Source: Gemmatimonadota bacterium (GTDB lineage Bacteria > Gemmatimonadota > Gemmatimonadetes > Longimicrobiales > Gaopeijiaceae). Taken from it: a DNA stretch of 56,257 nucleotides. This document shows, piece after piece, positions 18,070 through 26,704 of this stretch. Positions within the stretch are counted from its first letter, which is position 1. The number at the start of each line of letters is the position of its first letter. The notes below the pieces were generated by a model that had not been told where the DNA came from, did not search any database, and was given only the letters and a program-made list of their open reading frames with translations. Position numbers and translations under genes: made by a program. The stretch covers positions 1 to 56,257 of the forward strand of contig JABDLS010000059.1 of the NCBI GenBank assembly GCA_013002885.1, read 5' to 3'.

Positions 18070-18582
18070 ATGTCCGTGGACGGCGTCCGGGGTCTGCTAC
18101 GCGGACTCGCCATCCCGGCCACCGGGTTGTCGGCACAGCGCAAGCGACTCGACATGATCGCCATGAACATCGCCAACGCCGAAACGACCAGAACGCCCGA
18201 GGGTGGCCCCTACCGTCGTCGGCTTCTCGAACTCCAGGAGGCGCAGACCCTGGAGCAGCCCCAGTACTCGACACCCACCGTGCGGCGAGGGGGCATCCAG
18301 GTCCCCGAAGTCCCCGAGGTGCCCCCCGTCGGGTCCTATCCCGCCCTGGCCGAAGCAGCCTTTGGAGTCGAGCTGGGAGAGGTACGGGAAGTGGCTGGCG
18401 AGGGGCCCCTGGTCTACGAGCCTGGACACCCGGACGCCGACGAGGCCGGCTACGTGAGATACCCCAATGTCGAGATCGCCGAGGAGATGATCGACCTCAT
18501 GGATGCGCGCCGAAGCTATGAAGCCAACGCCACCGTTTTCGACGCCATGAAGGCCATGCTGCGTCGAGCCGCCCGGATCTGA
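18070..18582 (+). CDS. flgC: Proximal rod protein FlgC
   Basis: A rod component exported by the flagellar type III system. The N-terminus has the rod/hook signature (IPATGLSAQRKRLDMIAMNI, then ANAETTRTP) and the C-terminus has the usual YVRYPNVEIAEEMIDLMDAR and RSYEANATVFDAMKAM helix. At 170 residues it is longer than the common 130-140; the extra length lies in a proline-rich central stretch (residues ~75-125). The ATG at 18070 follows flgB by 3 bp. Confidence 0.92.
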   Translation: MSVDGVRGLLRGLAIPATGLSAQRKRLDMIAMNIANAETTRTPEGGPYRRRLLELQEAQTLEQPQYSTPTVRRGGIQVPEVPEVPPVGSYPALAEAAFGVELGEVREVAGEGPLVYEPGHPDADEAGYVRYPNVEIAEEMIDLMDARRSYEANATVFDAMKAMLRRAARI

Positions 18583-18586
18583 TCCC

Positions 18587-18910
18587 ATGACCTCGATCAA
18601 CGGTTTAGGCGGAGCACTCCATGGCCTGGGTCACACGGGGCTCGAGAGGAGAGCCCCGCCGGACGAAGCCCAACAGCGGGCTCCGGCGACCGACGCAGGT
18701 GCGTCTCAGGCAAAGGCTGCCACGGCTGTGGCAGAATCACCGGCGGCGGGTGTCGATCCCGAACTCTGGGCCATGCTCTCGTCCGATGAGCGGGTCTTCT
18801 ATCTACGAAACGCCATGACGGGTCCGCTTACGTACGGGCCGGGAGTCGCGTCGGATGCGTCGACGTCGCCCGGTTCCCGTCTGGGCGGACGCATCGACGT
18901 GAGGGGGTGA
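18587..18910 (+). CDS. Uncharacterised 107-residue protein in the flgC-fliE interval
   Basis: I do not recognise it. The first half is Ala/Gly-rich and probably disordered. The only patterned part is VDPELWAMLSSDERVFYLRN (residues ~56-75) followed by PLTYGPG. No signal peptide or membrane segment. It sits 4 bp after flgC and 4 bp before fliE in the same direction, so it is co-transcribed with rod and basal-body genes and may be a rod-associated or export-linked factor. That role is inferred only from position. Confidence 0.6.
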   Translation: MTSINGLGGALHGLGHTGLERRAPPDEAQQRAPATDAGASQAKAATAVAESPAAGVDPELWAMLSSDERVFYLRNAMTGPLTYGPGVASDASTSPGSRLGGRIDVRG

Positions 18911-18914
18911 CCGA

Positions 18915-19232
18915 ATGACTCAGCCAATTAGAGGCGTTGGACAGGTCGGGCCGCAGCTTCCCATCGACCGCGGCATCGGCCGCCCGGTGACGCAGGCCGC
19001 CCGAGGTGAGAACGCGTCCTTCAAGGACACGCTGGCCGATGCACTCGGGGAAGTGCAGGGACTCCAGGACGAGGCCGGGGATGCGGTTCAGGCATTCCTC
19101 CGCGGCGACCCTGTCGAACTCCACGATGTCATGGCCGCCGTAGAGGAAGCCGGGATCGCCCTCGAGATGCTCATCGAAGTCCGAAACCGCTTCATCGACG
19201 CGTATCGGACCGTCGCGAACATGCAGAGCTGA
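18915..19232 (+). CDS. fliE: MS-ring/rod adaptor FliE
   Basis: FliE connects the MS ring to the proximal rod. The 105-residue protein ends in the conserved FliE region: SFKDTLADALGEVQGLQDEA, then ELHDVMAAVEEAGIALEMLI and EVRNRFIDAYRTVANMQ. Length is normal. It is followed after 6 bp by fliF, the usual order. Confidence 0.92.
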   Translation: MTQPIRGVGQVGPQLPIDRGIGRPVTQAARGENASFKDTLADALGEVQGLQDEAGDAVQAFLRGDPVELHDVMAAVEEAGIALEMLIEVRNRFIDAYRTVANMQS

Positions 19233-19238
19233 CGACCC

Positions 19239-20693
19239 GTGCAACTGTTCGACGCCATTGGAGACTTCGTACGTCGCGTGGGTGCTCCCCGGGTCGTCGG
19301 GATGCTGGTCGTCCTGGGCATCGCCCTGGGCGGTATCTGGGGACTGGTCGCGTGGGGCAACGCCCCGCAGTTGGTTGCTGTCGTCAACGACGCGAGTCTG
19401 GAATCGGTGACCGCGGCCCAGGCCGTGCTCGAAACCGAGGGCATCGAAAACGAGTTGTCCCCGAGTGGTGCCCAGGTGTTGGTCCCGGCAGAAAAAGCGG
19501 CCGAGGCACGGGTCGCGTTGGCGGAGAACGGCGTTTCCGCAGGCCGGCGTCCGGGCTTCGAGCTCTTCGACGAGCCGTCCTGGGGCATGACCGACTTCAC
19601 CCAGCGGATCAACTACCGGCGGGCACTCGAGGGGGAGTTGGAGCGGACCATCGGACAGATGCGAGGCATCACATCGGCCGAGGTGCATCTGGCTCTTCGC
19701 GACGGGTCGGTGTACCAGCGCCAGGACCACCCGGTGGAGGCTTCGGTGCTGCTGAGCGTCTCCGCCGGAGCCCGTCCTACTTCAGAACAGGTCGAGGCCA
19801 TCACCTTCCTCATGGCCAGCGCCGTCGACGGACTGACCTCGGAAGGGGTGAGCGTTCTCGACGATGCCGGTCGGGTGCTTTCGGCCGCAGCCGAGCCCAA
19901 CGGTTCTCGTGGTGACCGACGCCGGATGGAGATGCAGCTCGATCTGGAAGAGCGTCTCGAGACCCGGGTCACCCAACTGCTGGAGCCCCTGGTCGGCCCG
20001 TCCAACGTCCGGGTCCGGATCTCGGCCCAGCTCGATCTGGAACAGGTGGAGCGCCGCACCGAAGCGGTGGATCCCAACCAGCAGGTGCTCCTCGGTGAGG
20101 CCCGCTCCGAGATCGAGCCTGGCGACCCCTCCCAGGGGGCCGCCTCGACCATCCAGAACAACCAGTTCGACGTGACACGGAGCACGGAGATCTCGACTCG
20201 AGCGCCGGGGACCATCGAACGGCTCACAGTGGCCGTGGCCCTCAACGAGGACCTGCCCCGGGCCAGCGATCCGACGCTCGTCGCCCGCATCCAGGAGCTC
20301 GTTTCCAATGCAGTCGGCCTCGACACTGGAAGAGGCGATGCCATCTCGGTGCTGGCGGTGCCTTTCGAGTCCATCCAGCCCACGATCACGCCCAACCAGG
20401 CGCCGACGACGGGTCCCCTGGACATCATCAGAGAGTTCCAACGCCCCATCATCCTCGCGGTGGCTCTCGTCCTGATGTTCGTCCTCGCGCTGCGGGGTCT
20501 TTCCATGGTCAGGTCGGCGCTGCCAGACGCGGCCTCGGCCCTGCCCCGCCGTGATGGTCAGGCGGGAACCCTCGGTGGTGGCGGTGGGCAACAGATCAAC
20601 GTGAACGCCGAAGGTCCGGGCGACGTGATGATCGGTGGCCCCAACACCGCCGATGCCTCCCGCATGGTCCGTGCATGGCTCGGCGAGGGTTGA
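19239..20693 (+). CDS. fliF: MS-ring protein FliF
   Basis: FliF builds the MS ring in the inner membrane and carries the FliG rotor. The 484-residue product has membrane helices near residues 18-40 and ~405-425, with the ring-building motifs between them (AKAAEARVALAENG-type first domain; FTQRINYRRALEGELERTI in the second). The cytoplasmic tail is short and ends ASRMVRAWLGEG, resembling the FliG-binding C-terminus. It is shorter than many FliF proteins (~550), mainly in the last periplasmic part and tail. GTG start at 19239. Confidence 0.92.
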   Translation: MQLFDAIGDFVRRVGAPRVVGMLVVLGIALGGIWGLVAWGNAPQLVAVVNDASLESVTAAQAVLETEGIENELSPSGAQVLVPAEKAAEARVALAENGVSAGRRPGFELFDEPSWGMTDFTQRINYRRALEGELERTIGQMRGITSAEVHLALRDGSVYQRQDHPVEASVLLSVSAGARPTSEQVEAITFLMASAVDGLTSEGVSVLDDAGRVLSAAAEPNGSRGDRRRMEMQLDLEERLETRVTQLLEPLVGPSNVRVRISAQLDLEQVERRTEAVDPNQQVLLGEARSEIEPGDPSQGAASTIQNNQFDVTRSTEISTRAPGTIERLTVAVALNEDLPRASDPTLVARIQELVSNAVGLDTGRGDAISVLAVPFESIQPTITPNQAPTTGPLDIIREFQRPIILAVALVLMFVLALRGLSMVRSALPDAASALPRRDGQAGTLGGGGGQQINVNAEGPGDVMIGGPNTADASRMVRAWLGEG

Positions 20694-20698
20694 GGTAG

Positions 20699-21745
20699 AT
20701 GACCGCCGTCGCCGCCCCGCGCCGCAAGGCGTCCTCCCTCCGTCCGGATCGCCTGACCGGCGGGCAGAAGGCGGCGATACTCGCCCTCGCCCTAGGACCC
20801 GAATTCGCCGAAGCCCTCACCGAGGAGCTCTCCGAGGAGGAGTTGGAGGCCATCTCCCTGGAGATCGCTCAACTCGACCAGGTTCCGCCAGATGTGGTGA
20901 CCGTGGTCCTCGAGGAGTGGCAGGAGCAGGCCCAGTCGACTCAGGCCTCGGTGTACGGTGGTTTCGGGGCGGCTCGGACGTTCCTAGAGAAGACGGTCGG
21001 CCAGAACGAAACCGAGACGGTCATGAAGCGGCTGGAGACCACACTCCAGGAAGGGGCGGGGTTCAAGACGCTCCGAAAGGTGGACCCCGAGTCCCTGGCC
21101 AATCTCCTCCGTTCCGAGCATCCCCAGACGGTGGGCCTGGTCCTGGCGCACCTCGAGCCCGGCCTCGTAGCGGAGATCCTCATGCGTCTCGAGCCCATCC
21201 TCGGCGCTGACGTCATGGTGCGGAAGGCCCAGATGGGGAAGGTACTCCCGGACGTGCTGGAGGTGGTGGAGCGCTTCCTGGGAGGCGAGGCGTCTCTGTC
21301 CCTCTCGACACCTCTCGCCCAGGCCGGTGGTCCTGCAGCCGTCGCCGACGTGCTCAACAGAGCCGCCCCCTCGGTGGAGAAGGAACTCCTCGAGGAGATG
21401 GCCAACCGGGATCCGGCCCTGGCCGACAAGATCAAGGAGCTGATGTTCGTCTTCGAGGACATCAATCGTCTCGATGACAAGTCGACCCAGAGACTCGTGA
21501 CCGAGGTCGAGACCAAGGACCTGGCCCTCGGCCTCAAGGCAGCGAGCGATGACCTCAAGGATCAGATCTTCCGATGCATGTCCCAGCGTGCCGTCGGTGC
21601 CCTCAAGCAGGAAATGGAGTTCCTCGGGCCCGCCCGCCTGCGGGACGTCGAAGAAGCTCAACGCAAGATCGTCGCCGAGGTTCGCAGGCTAGAGGAAGCG
21701 GGAGAGATCTCGCTGGGAGGAGGCGATGACGAACTACTCGTTTGA
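20699..21745 (+). CDS. fliG: Rotor switch protein FliG
   Basis: FliG converts stator force to rotation and takes part in switching. The 348-residue product has all three domains: N-terminal LTGGQKAAILALALG (FliF binding), the middle EHPQ motif (140-143) and the C-terminal torque helix (ELMFVFEDINRLDDKSTQRL, then VTEVETKDLALGLK) with its charged residues. Starts 5 bp after fliF and overlaps fliH by 20 nt. Confidence 0.95.
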   Translation: MTAVAAPRRKASSLRPDRLTGGQKAAILALALGPEFAEALTEELSEEELEAISLEIAQLDQVPPDVVTVVLEEWQEQAQSTQASVYGGFGAARTFLEKTVGQNETETVMKRLETTLQEGAGFKTLRKVDPESLANLLRSEHPQTVGLVLAHLEPGLVAEILMRLEPILGADVMVRKAQMGKVLPDVLEVVERFLGGEASLSLSTPLAQAGGPAAVADVLNRAAPSVEKELLEEMANRDPALADKIKELMFVFEDINRLDDKSTQRLVTEVETKDLALGLKAASDDLKDQIFRCMSQRAVGALKQEMEFLGPARLRDVEEAQRKIVAEVRRLEEAGEISLGGGDDELLV

Positions 21746-22451
21746 GCCCGTATCCCTGCCTACTCCCGAAGAGCTGGGCCCCGTTGAAGAGGCGGATCAC
21801 CCTGGCTCCGAAGGGCCAGTGCGGGCAGGCGGTGTCGATCCGGCATCGGTCGAGGCCGAAGAGGAACACATCCTGGAGTTCGAAGGCGCGCCGTCTTCGC
21901 CCCTCTCCGCGCAAGGGCGGTCGCCCGTATCGGCCGAGGTGGACCTGCAGCGACAGATCGAGGCCGCGACGTCGGAGGCCCATCGTCGGGGTGTCGAGGA
22001 GGGCCGCAACGCTGAGGCCGTACGGGTGCGCACGGCGCTCGAGGCGGTGCGCGCCGTTGTCGACGAACTGAAGGAAGCGGACACACTCCGAGAGAAGGAG
22101 GCGGAAGACCGTGTGGCAGCAATAGCGGTAGCTGTTGCCGCCCACCTCATGGAGCGGGAAGTCCGTACGTCGCCGGAGGTCGTCTCCGACCTGGTGCGCC
22201 GGGCGATCGCCGAGTTTCCGGTGACGGACGATCTCACCGTTCACATGAATCCGGGCGATCTGGCGCTTCTTTCTCGGGGCATCGGCGGCGAGACCTCCCA
22301 GCCCCAGTTGACCAGCGGTCAGCGGGTGCGGTGGGTGCCCGACCCGCAGATCCGATCTGGCGGATGCCTGGTCGAGGGCGGGAACCAGGTCGTCGATGCT
22401 CGCTTGTCCACCACGCTCGCGCGCCTGTTCCGAGCGATGATCGATGGTTGA
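21726..22451 (+). CDS. fliH: Flagellar export ATPase regulator FliH
   Basis: FliH binds FliI and docks it at the export gate. The 241-residue product has a low-complexity N-terminus, a central coiled coil (residues ~75-130: QRQIEAATSEAHRRGVEEGR) and a C-terminal domain with VHMNPGDLALL, DPQIRSGGCLVE and VDARLSTTLARLFRAM, as in the FliH/HrpE family. Overlaps both neighbours (20 nt with fliG, 8 nt with fliI). Confidence 0.9.
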   Translation: MTNYSFEPVSLPTPEELGPVEEADHPGSEGPVRAGGVDPASVEAEEEHILEFEGAPSSPLSAQGRSPVSAEVDLQRQIEAATSEAHRRGVEEGRNAEAVRVRTALEAVRAVVDELKEADTLREKEAEDRVAAIAVAVAAHLMEREVRTSPEVVSDLVRRAIAEFPVTDDLTVHMNPGDLALLSRGIGGETSQPQLTSGQRVRWVPDPQIRSGGCLVEGGNQVVDARLSTTLARLFRAMIDG

Positions 22452-23775
22452 CGCCGTGGTGGACCGGATCCGGAGCGTGCCGCGTTACGTCACCTGCGGG
22501 CGAGTGAAACGCATCGTCGGACTCGTCATCGAAGCCACTGGTGTGGAGGCCGCCGTTGGCGACATCTGTCGTGTTCGAACCCTGAATGGTGAGAGCGAGG
22601 TGGAGGGTGAGGTGGTCGGCTTCAACGGCGACCGGGTTCTGATCATGCCATACAGCGGCCTGGAAGGACTACAACCGGGTAGTGCGGTCGAGGTCCTGGG
22701 ACATGCGGCCACGGTCGGAGTGGGACGGGAGCTCATCGGTCGGGTCATCGACGCCCACGGTGAGCCCATCGACAGTCTGGGGCCCATCCGTCCGAGTCGC
22801 CGACGCTCCCTCGCCGGCGAGCCCTTCAATCCCCTTCGCCGCCGGACGATCAAGGAGCCGCTCCCCACGGGCGTGCGGGCCATCGACGGTCCCCTTACCA
22901 TCGGCCGCGGCCAGCGGGTCGGCATCTTCTCCGGTTCGGGTGTGGGCAAGAGCACGCTCCTCGGCATGATCGCGCGGGGAACCGCAGCCGACATCAACGT
23001 GATCTCCCTCGTGGGAGAGCGTGGTCGAGAAGTCCCCGATTTCCTGGAAGAGGCTTTGGGCGAGGAGGGGCTGGCGCGCTCTGTCGTGGTCGTAGCGACA
23101 GGCGACGTAAGCGCTCTGCAGCGAGCCCGATGCGCACAAGTAGCCACGGCCGTCGCCGAGGATTTTCGGGAGCAAGGGCTGGACGTACTGCTGATGGTGG
23201 ATTCGGTTACCCGCGTGGCTACGGCCTGGCGGGAAATCGGGCTCGCGGTTGGCGAGCCGCCCACGACCAAGGGGTATCCGCCCTCGGTTTTCGCGCTCCT
23301 CCCTCGGCTCCTCGAACGGGCCGGTACCGACGATGCCGGTACCATCACCGGCGTCTACACTGTTCTCGTCGAGGGCGATGACTTCAACGAGCCGGTGGCC
23401 GACGCTGTTCGGGCCATTCTCGACGGGCACATCGTCCTTACCCGCGATCTGGCCACGGCCGGCCATTTCCCTGCCGTGGACGTTCTCGAGAGCGTCAGTC
23501 GCCTCCGCGACCGAGTACTTCCGGCGCCGAGTCAGAGAGTCATGCGGGACATGCAACGACTCATGGCATGCTACCGCGACAAGGAAGACCTCATCGCGGT
23601 CGGGGCCTACCAGGAAGGCACCGATCCCGAGGTCGACCTGGCCATTTGCATGCGCCCCACCATCACCGACTTCCTCCGCCAGGATCCCGACGACCTCACC
23701 GGGTGGCAGCAAACCCTCGCCTCCATCGCCGAGGTCGATCGCAGTATCGACGCGACAAGGAGATCTCTCGAATGA
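22444..23775 (+). CDS. fliI: Flagellum-specific export ATPase FliI
   Basis: FliI hydrolyses ATP to help unfold and deliver export substrates. The 443-residue protein has Walker A SGSGVGKST (Lys169), the F1-like LVGERGREVPDFLEE and VDSVTRVATAWREIGLAVGE. GYPPSVFALLPRLLERAG and DDFNEPVADAVRAILDGHI are FliI/SctN landmarks. The common TSDEP loop is replaced by ATGDVSALQRARCA, a modest divergence. Overlaps fliH by 8 nt and fliJ by 4 nt. Confidence 0.94.
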   Translation: MVDAVVDRIRSVPRYVTCGRVKRIVGLVIEATGVEAAVGDICRVRTLNGESEVEGEVVGFNGDRVLIMPYSGLEGLQPGSAVEVLGHAATVGVGRELIGRVIDAHGEPIDSLGPIRPSRRRSLAGEPFNPLRRRTIKEPLPTGVRAIDGPLTIGRGQRVGIFSGSGVGKSTLLGMIARGTAADINVISLVGERGREVPDFLEEALGEEGLARSVVVVATGDVSALQRARCAQVATAVAEDFREQGLDVLLMVDSVTRVATAWREIGLAVGEPPTTKGYPPSVFALLPRLLERAGTDDAGTITGVYTVLVEGDDFNEPVADAVRAILDGHIVLTRDLATAGHFPAVDVLESVSRLRDRVLPAPSQRVMRDMQRLMACYRDKEDLIAVGAYQEGTDPEVDLAICMRPTITDFLRQDPDDLTGWQQTLASIAEVDRSIDATRRSLE

Positions 23776-24218
23776 ACAGCCCCAAGCGACTGGATCGTCT
23801 ATTGGATCTCCGGAAGCACGAGGAGGAGCGTCGCGCCATGGAGTTCGTCATGGCCCAACAGGCTGTGTCCAACGCGGAGCAAGCCCTCTCCTCTCTGGAG
23901 GCCCAACGGCGACAGGTCGAGCAGCAGCTCGAGAACGCCAGCGGCGAGTCGGTGGGCCAGGTGCAGACGTTACGGCTCGTCCTGGAGCAGCTGGACCAGG
24001 GGATCCACAACGCGCGCACCGTCTGCGCACTCGCTGCTGCGACAGCGTCGGAGAAGGTCGAGGCTCTGGCCAAGGCGAGCCAGGATCGCGAGGCCATGGA
24101 GCGAGTGCTCGGTCCACGCCGTGAGCAGGCCGAGGCTCTGAGGCGGATGATGGACCAGAAGGCCGAGGACGAGGTCGCCATGGAGCGCTTCAGGCGGTCG
24201 AAGGAGAACGACGGATGA
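23772..24218 (+). CDS. fliJ: Flagellar export chaperone-like FliJ
   Basis: FliJ is the coiled-coil stalk of the export ATPase. The 148-residue product is almost entirely alpha-helical coiled coil with high Glu/Gln/Arg content, begins KRLDRLLDLRKHEEERRAME and ends in a polar tail (MERFRRSKENDG), all typical of FliJ. The ATG at 23772 overlaps the fliI stop (ATGA); the frame is open further upstream only as a shadow of fliI. Confidence 0.88.
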   Translation: MNSPKRLDRLLDLRKHEEERRAMEFVMAQQAVSNAEQALSSLEAQRRQVEQQLENASGESVGQVQTLRLVLEQLDQGIHNARTVCALAAATASEKVEALAKASQDREAMERVLGPRREQAEALRRMMDQKAEDEVAMERFRRSKENDG

Positions 24219-24838
24219 AACCCCTTCTCCTGTACCTGGCCATGCTCGTCGGCGGAGCGGCGGCAGGCGCCTTCGGGGTCGGGGCGTACAACGTCGTGAC
24301 GGGAGCGGCGGTGGTCGAGGAGATCGCTGAGGGAGAGGGCGGAGAAGGAGAAGCGGCTCTGGCAGACGAGGACGCCGCGGGCCCGGATGAGATGGACGAG
24401 TCAGGGGGCGAAGAGCAGGATGCGGGCCCGAGCCGCACCGCTGCCGGTGATGTCGATCCGGCTGCGGATGGAGATTCCGACGATCCTGCCCTGGGCGTCG
24501 AGGATGCCGTAGACGACGCCGTGCAGACGGCCGACACGGACGGCGATCCACCCCTGACGCAGGATCCGCCTGGAGTGACCGCGGCGCCTGTGGTCCAGAT
24601 GCCCCCACCGGATCCCGACTCTCTCGCCCGCGTGACCGAACGCTACCAGCGCCTGGCGAGGATCTTCAGCGCGATGAAGCCCGATGAGGCGGCGCCGGTC
24701 CTGGCCCAACTCGATGACGCCCAGCTCGAAGGGATCCTCCTGGCGATGCAAGGCCGCAATGCCGCCCCGATCCTGGCGGAGATGGACCCGGAACGCGCAG
24801 CGGCTCTCTCACGGAAAGTCCTGCGAGGTAACGAATGA
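24215..24838 (+). CDS. MotE/YlxF-like protein with MgtE N-like helical domain
   Basis: The 207-residue protein has an N-terminal membrane anchor (residues ~4-28), a very acidic linker (30-130) and a C-terminal MgtE intracellular-domain-like helical unit (ARIFSAMKPDEAAPVLAQLD, then DAQLEGILLAMQGRNAAPIL and AEMDPERAAAL). Proteins of this layout (MotE, YlxF) occur between fliJ and fliK in other bacteria and are linked to motor or export function; MotE stabilises MotC in rhizobia. The exact role here is unknown. It overlaps fliJ and fliK by 4 nt each. Confidence 0.75.
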   Translation: MKPLLLYLAMLVGGAAAGAFGVGAYNVVTGAAVVEEIAEGEGGEGEAALADEDAAGPDEMDESGGEEQDAGPSRTAAGDVDPAADGDSDDPALGVEDAVDDAVQTADTDGDPPLTQDPPGVTAAPVVQMPPPDPDSLARVTERYQRLARIFSAMKPDEAAPVLAQLDDAQLEGILLAMQGRNAAPILAEMDPERAAALSRKVLRGNE

Positions 24839-26703
24839 TGATGATGCCTCTTCCTACCGGCCCATCCGGGCCGACAGGAGATTCTGCACCGACAGTAGGG
24901 AAGGAGATGGATGCCATGATCGGACGCACGCCCGACGCCAGGACGTTTCCGGCGGTCCTTCTCGCTTTTGCCAGCCTGAGCACCCCGGCGCTGGGAGCGA
25001 TGACGGGGGAGACGGATGCGGCTCCGGCCGGAGCGGTCGAAACGGGTGCCGAGGCGACCATGGTGAACGGCGCCTCATCCACGATGCGTGACCCCAGCGG
25101 CGAAGAGTCCGTGCTGTCCACCGCCCTTGCCCTGCTGGCACCTACCGAGGACGTCGTCAGGAGAGAGTCTAGCGGACCCCTGGCGATCGAAGTCGGTGAG
25201 GTGCTGAAGATCCCGAACGACCCTGGCGAGGCCGCCGCGGTCACCGGGGCCGCCTCGGACCATGAGCCGACCCTTGCCACAGGGCCTGTCGAAGAGACGA
25301 CCGCGGTGGATGCCATGGAACAGGACGAGGTTGCTCTCTGGACCACGGCAGACACCGTGACTCTGGACTCGCAACTCCTCCAGCGTCTCCGGGGCGACTT
25401 CGTCGCCCGCTTGGAGCGTGTCGCCGAGCGCATGTGGAACGAGCACGGCCTTCGTGTCGAGGTCGTCGAAGGTTATCGGACGCCTCAACGGCAGCAGGCC
25501 CTCTTCGCTCAGGGCCGGACTACGGATGGCCCGGTCGTGACATGGACCCGCAACTCTCTGCACTCGGAAGGAGCCGCGGCCGACCTGTTCGTGAATGGTT
25601 CGACGGTCACGCCCGAGGAAGCTGTGTTGTTGGCTCGAGTCGCCCGAGAAGAGGGGCTTCGTACCCTCCATCCGTTCGACTCGGGACATATCCAGATGGA
25701 GGGTGTCGTCAGGCGAGGGGCCCCCGAGTCCGCGCTGCCGAGGGAACTGTCTTCGCCACCTGCTGGACCGCCTCAGCCGAAGGGAGTGGCGCCGGTGGCG
25801 CCGGTGGCTACGCCAGCCCGTCCCGCTCGACCCGGTGGCCTGGTCCTGGAGGATCTCTCCGCAGCGTTGGAGGCGGCTGCCCCGAGGACCTCAGCCGCAC
25901 CTGAGGAGGTCGTGGCTTCTGCACGTACGCAGAGTCCGGCCGAAGTGGTTCGCGCGCTCTTGGCATCCCAGGACGGCTCGTCCGCAAGCACACAGCGTCA
26001 CGGACTTCGTGCCGGCGCGGCCGCAGAGCGCTCGATGCGCGGCCATGGCGAGTCGGTGCGGGATGAGGTAGGGGCAAAGGCAAGCGTCGAGGCGGCTACC
26101 AAAGACACACCCGCTGGCCGGTCACCGGCGACGTCGGACATCGAGCCCGGCCTTTCCGCCCTCCAGCCTGACAAGGTCGATACCGGCAGAGCCGGTGCCC
26201 GGGGAGGTGCGGCGGCTCGACCGATCGTGCCCACCCTGGAGCCCTCGGCGCACATGGCCCGCTTCGAAAGCGCCAACGGCGCCGTCTACCGCCGTCTTCA
26301 TGTGCCCATCGACGGTCTGGGCGGACCCGCGTCCCTCCACCTCGGTGTGCGGGGGGGAACCGTCGATGCCGCTCTGACACTCTCGGACCCGCTTCTCGCC
26401 AGTGACCTGAGAGAGAATCTCCACGAACTGCGTCAGTCCCTGGCGAGCCGCGGTGTCGATACCGGAGCAATAGCCATTCGTGTCGCTCCCGAAGGAGTCC
26501 GAGCCGCGTCCTCCACCGTCGAGCTGATGTCGGCGACGGCGTCGGAGGTGGGTGGTACCAACTCGGCATCCGAGAGCCGCTCCGGCGATTCGAAGCACCA
26601 GAACTCCCGGAACGGTCAGCCCCAGTTCACAGACGAGCACGACGACGGGCCCTCGTCTCGCCGTCGCGGCGACAAACCCCGTCGAAACGCCCAGGAGAAG
26701 TAG
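24835..26703 (+). CDS. fliK: FliK-type hook-length protein with an embedded M15 peptidase domain
   Basis: A 622-residue protein placed between the MotE-like gene and flgD, the fliK position. Residues ~485-552 match the FliK C-terminal hook domain (GGPASLHLGVRGGTVDAALT, then LRENLHELRQSLASRGV), which switches export specificity. Unexpectedly, residues ~180-295 form an M15 D-Ala-D-Ala carboxypeptidase/endopeptidase-like domain: VVEGYRTPQRQQALFAQGR, then SLHSEGAAADLF and FDSGHIQM. Candidate zinc ligands are His243, Asp250 and His285, with Asp282 as catalytic acid; spacing (H-x6-D, D-x2-H) matches the family. Flanking segments are Ala/Pro/Ser-rich, as in FliK rulers. FlgJ here has no muramidase domain, so this domain might open peptidoglycan (inference). 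Confidence 0.85.
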   Translation: MMMMPLPTGPSGPTGDSAPTVGKEMDAMIGRTPDARTFPAVLLAFASLSTPALGAMTGETDAAPAGAVETGAEATMVNGASSTMRDPSGEESVLSTALALLAPTEDVVRRESSGPLAIEVGEVLKIPNDPGEAAAVTGAASDHEPTLATGPVEETTAVDAMEQDEVALWTTADTVTLDSQLLQRLRGDFVARLERVAERMWNEHGLRVEVVEGYRTPQRQQALFAQGRTTDGPVVTWTRNSLHSEGAAADLFVNGSTVTPEEAVLLARVAREEGLRTLHPFDSGHIQMEGVVRRGAPESALPRELSSPPAGPPQPKGVAPVAPVATPARPARPGGLVLEDLSAALEAAAPRTSAAPEEVVASARTQSPAEVVRALLASQDGSSASTQRHGLRAGAAAERSMRGHGESVRDEVGAKASVEAATKDTPAGRSPATSDIEPGLSALQPDKVDTGRAGARGGAAARPIVPTLEPSAHMARFESANGAVYRRLHVPIDGLGGPASLHLGVRGGTVDAALTLSDPLLASDLRENLHELRQSLASRGVDTGAIAIRVAPEGVRAASSTVELMSATASEVGGTNSASESRSGDSKHQNSRNGQPQFTDEHDDGPSSRRRGDKPRRNAQEK

Positions 26704-26704
26704 A

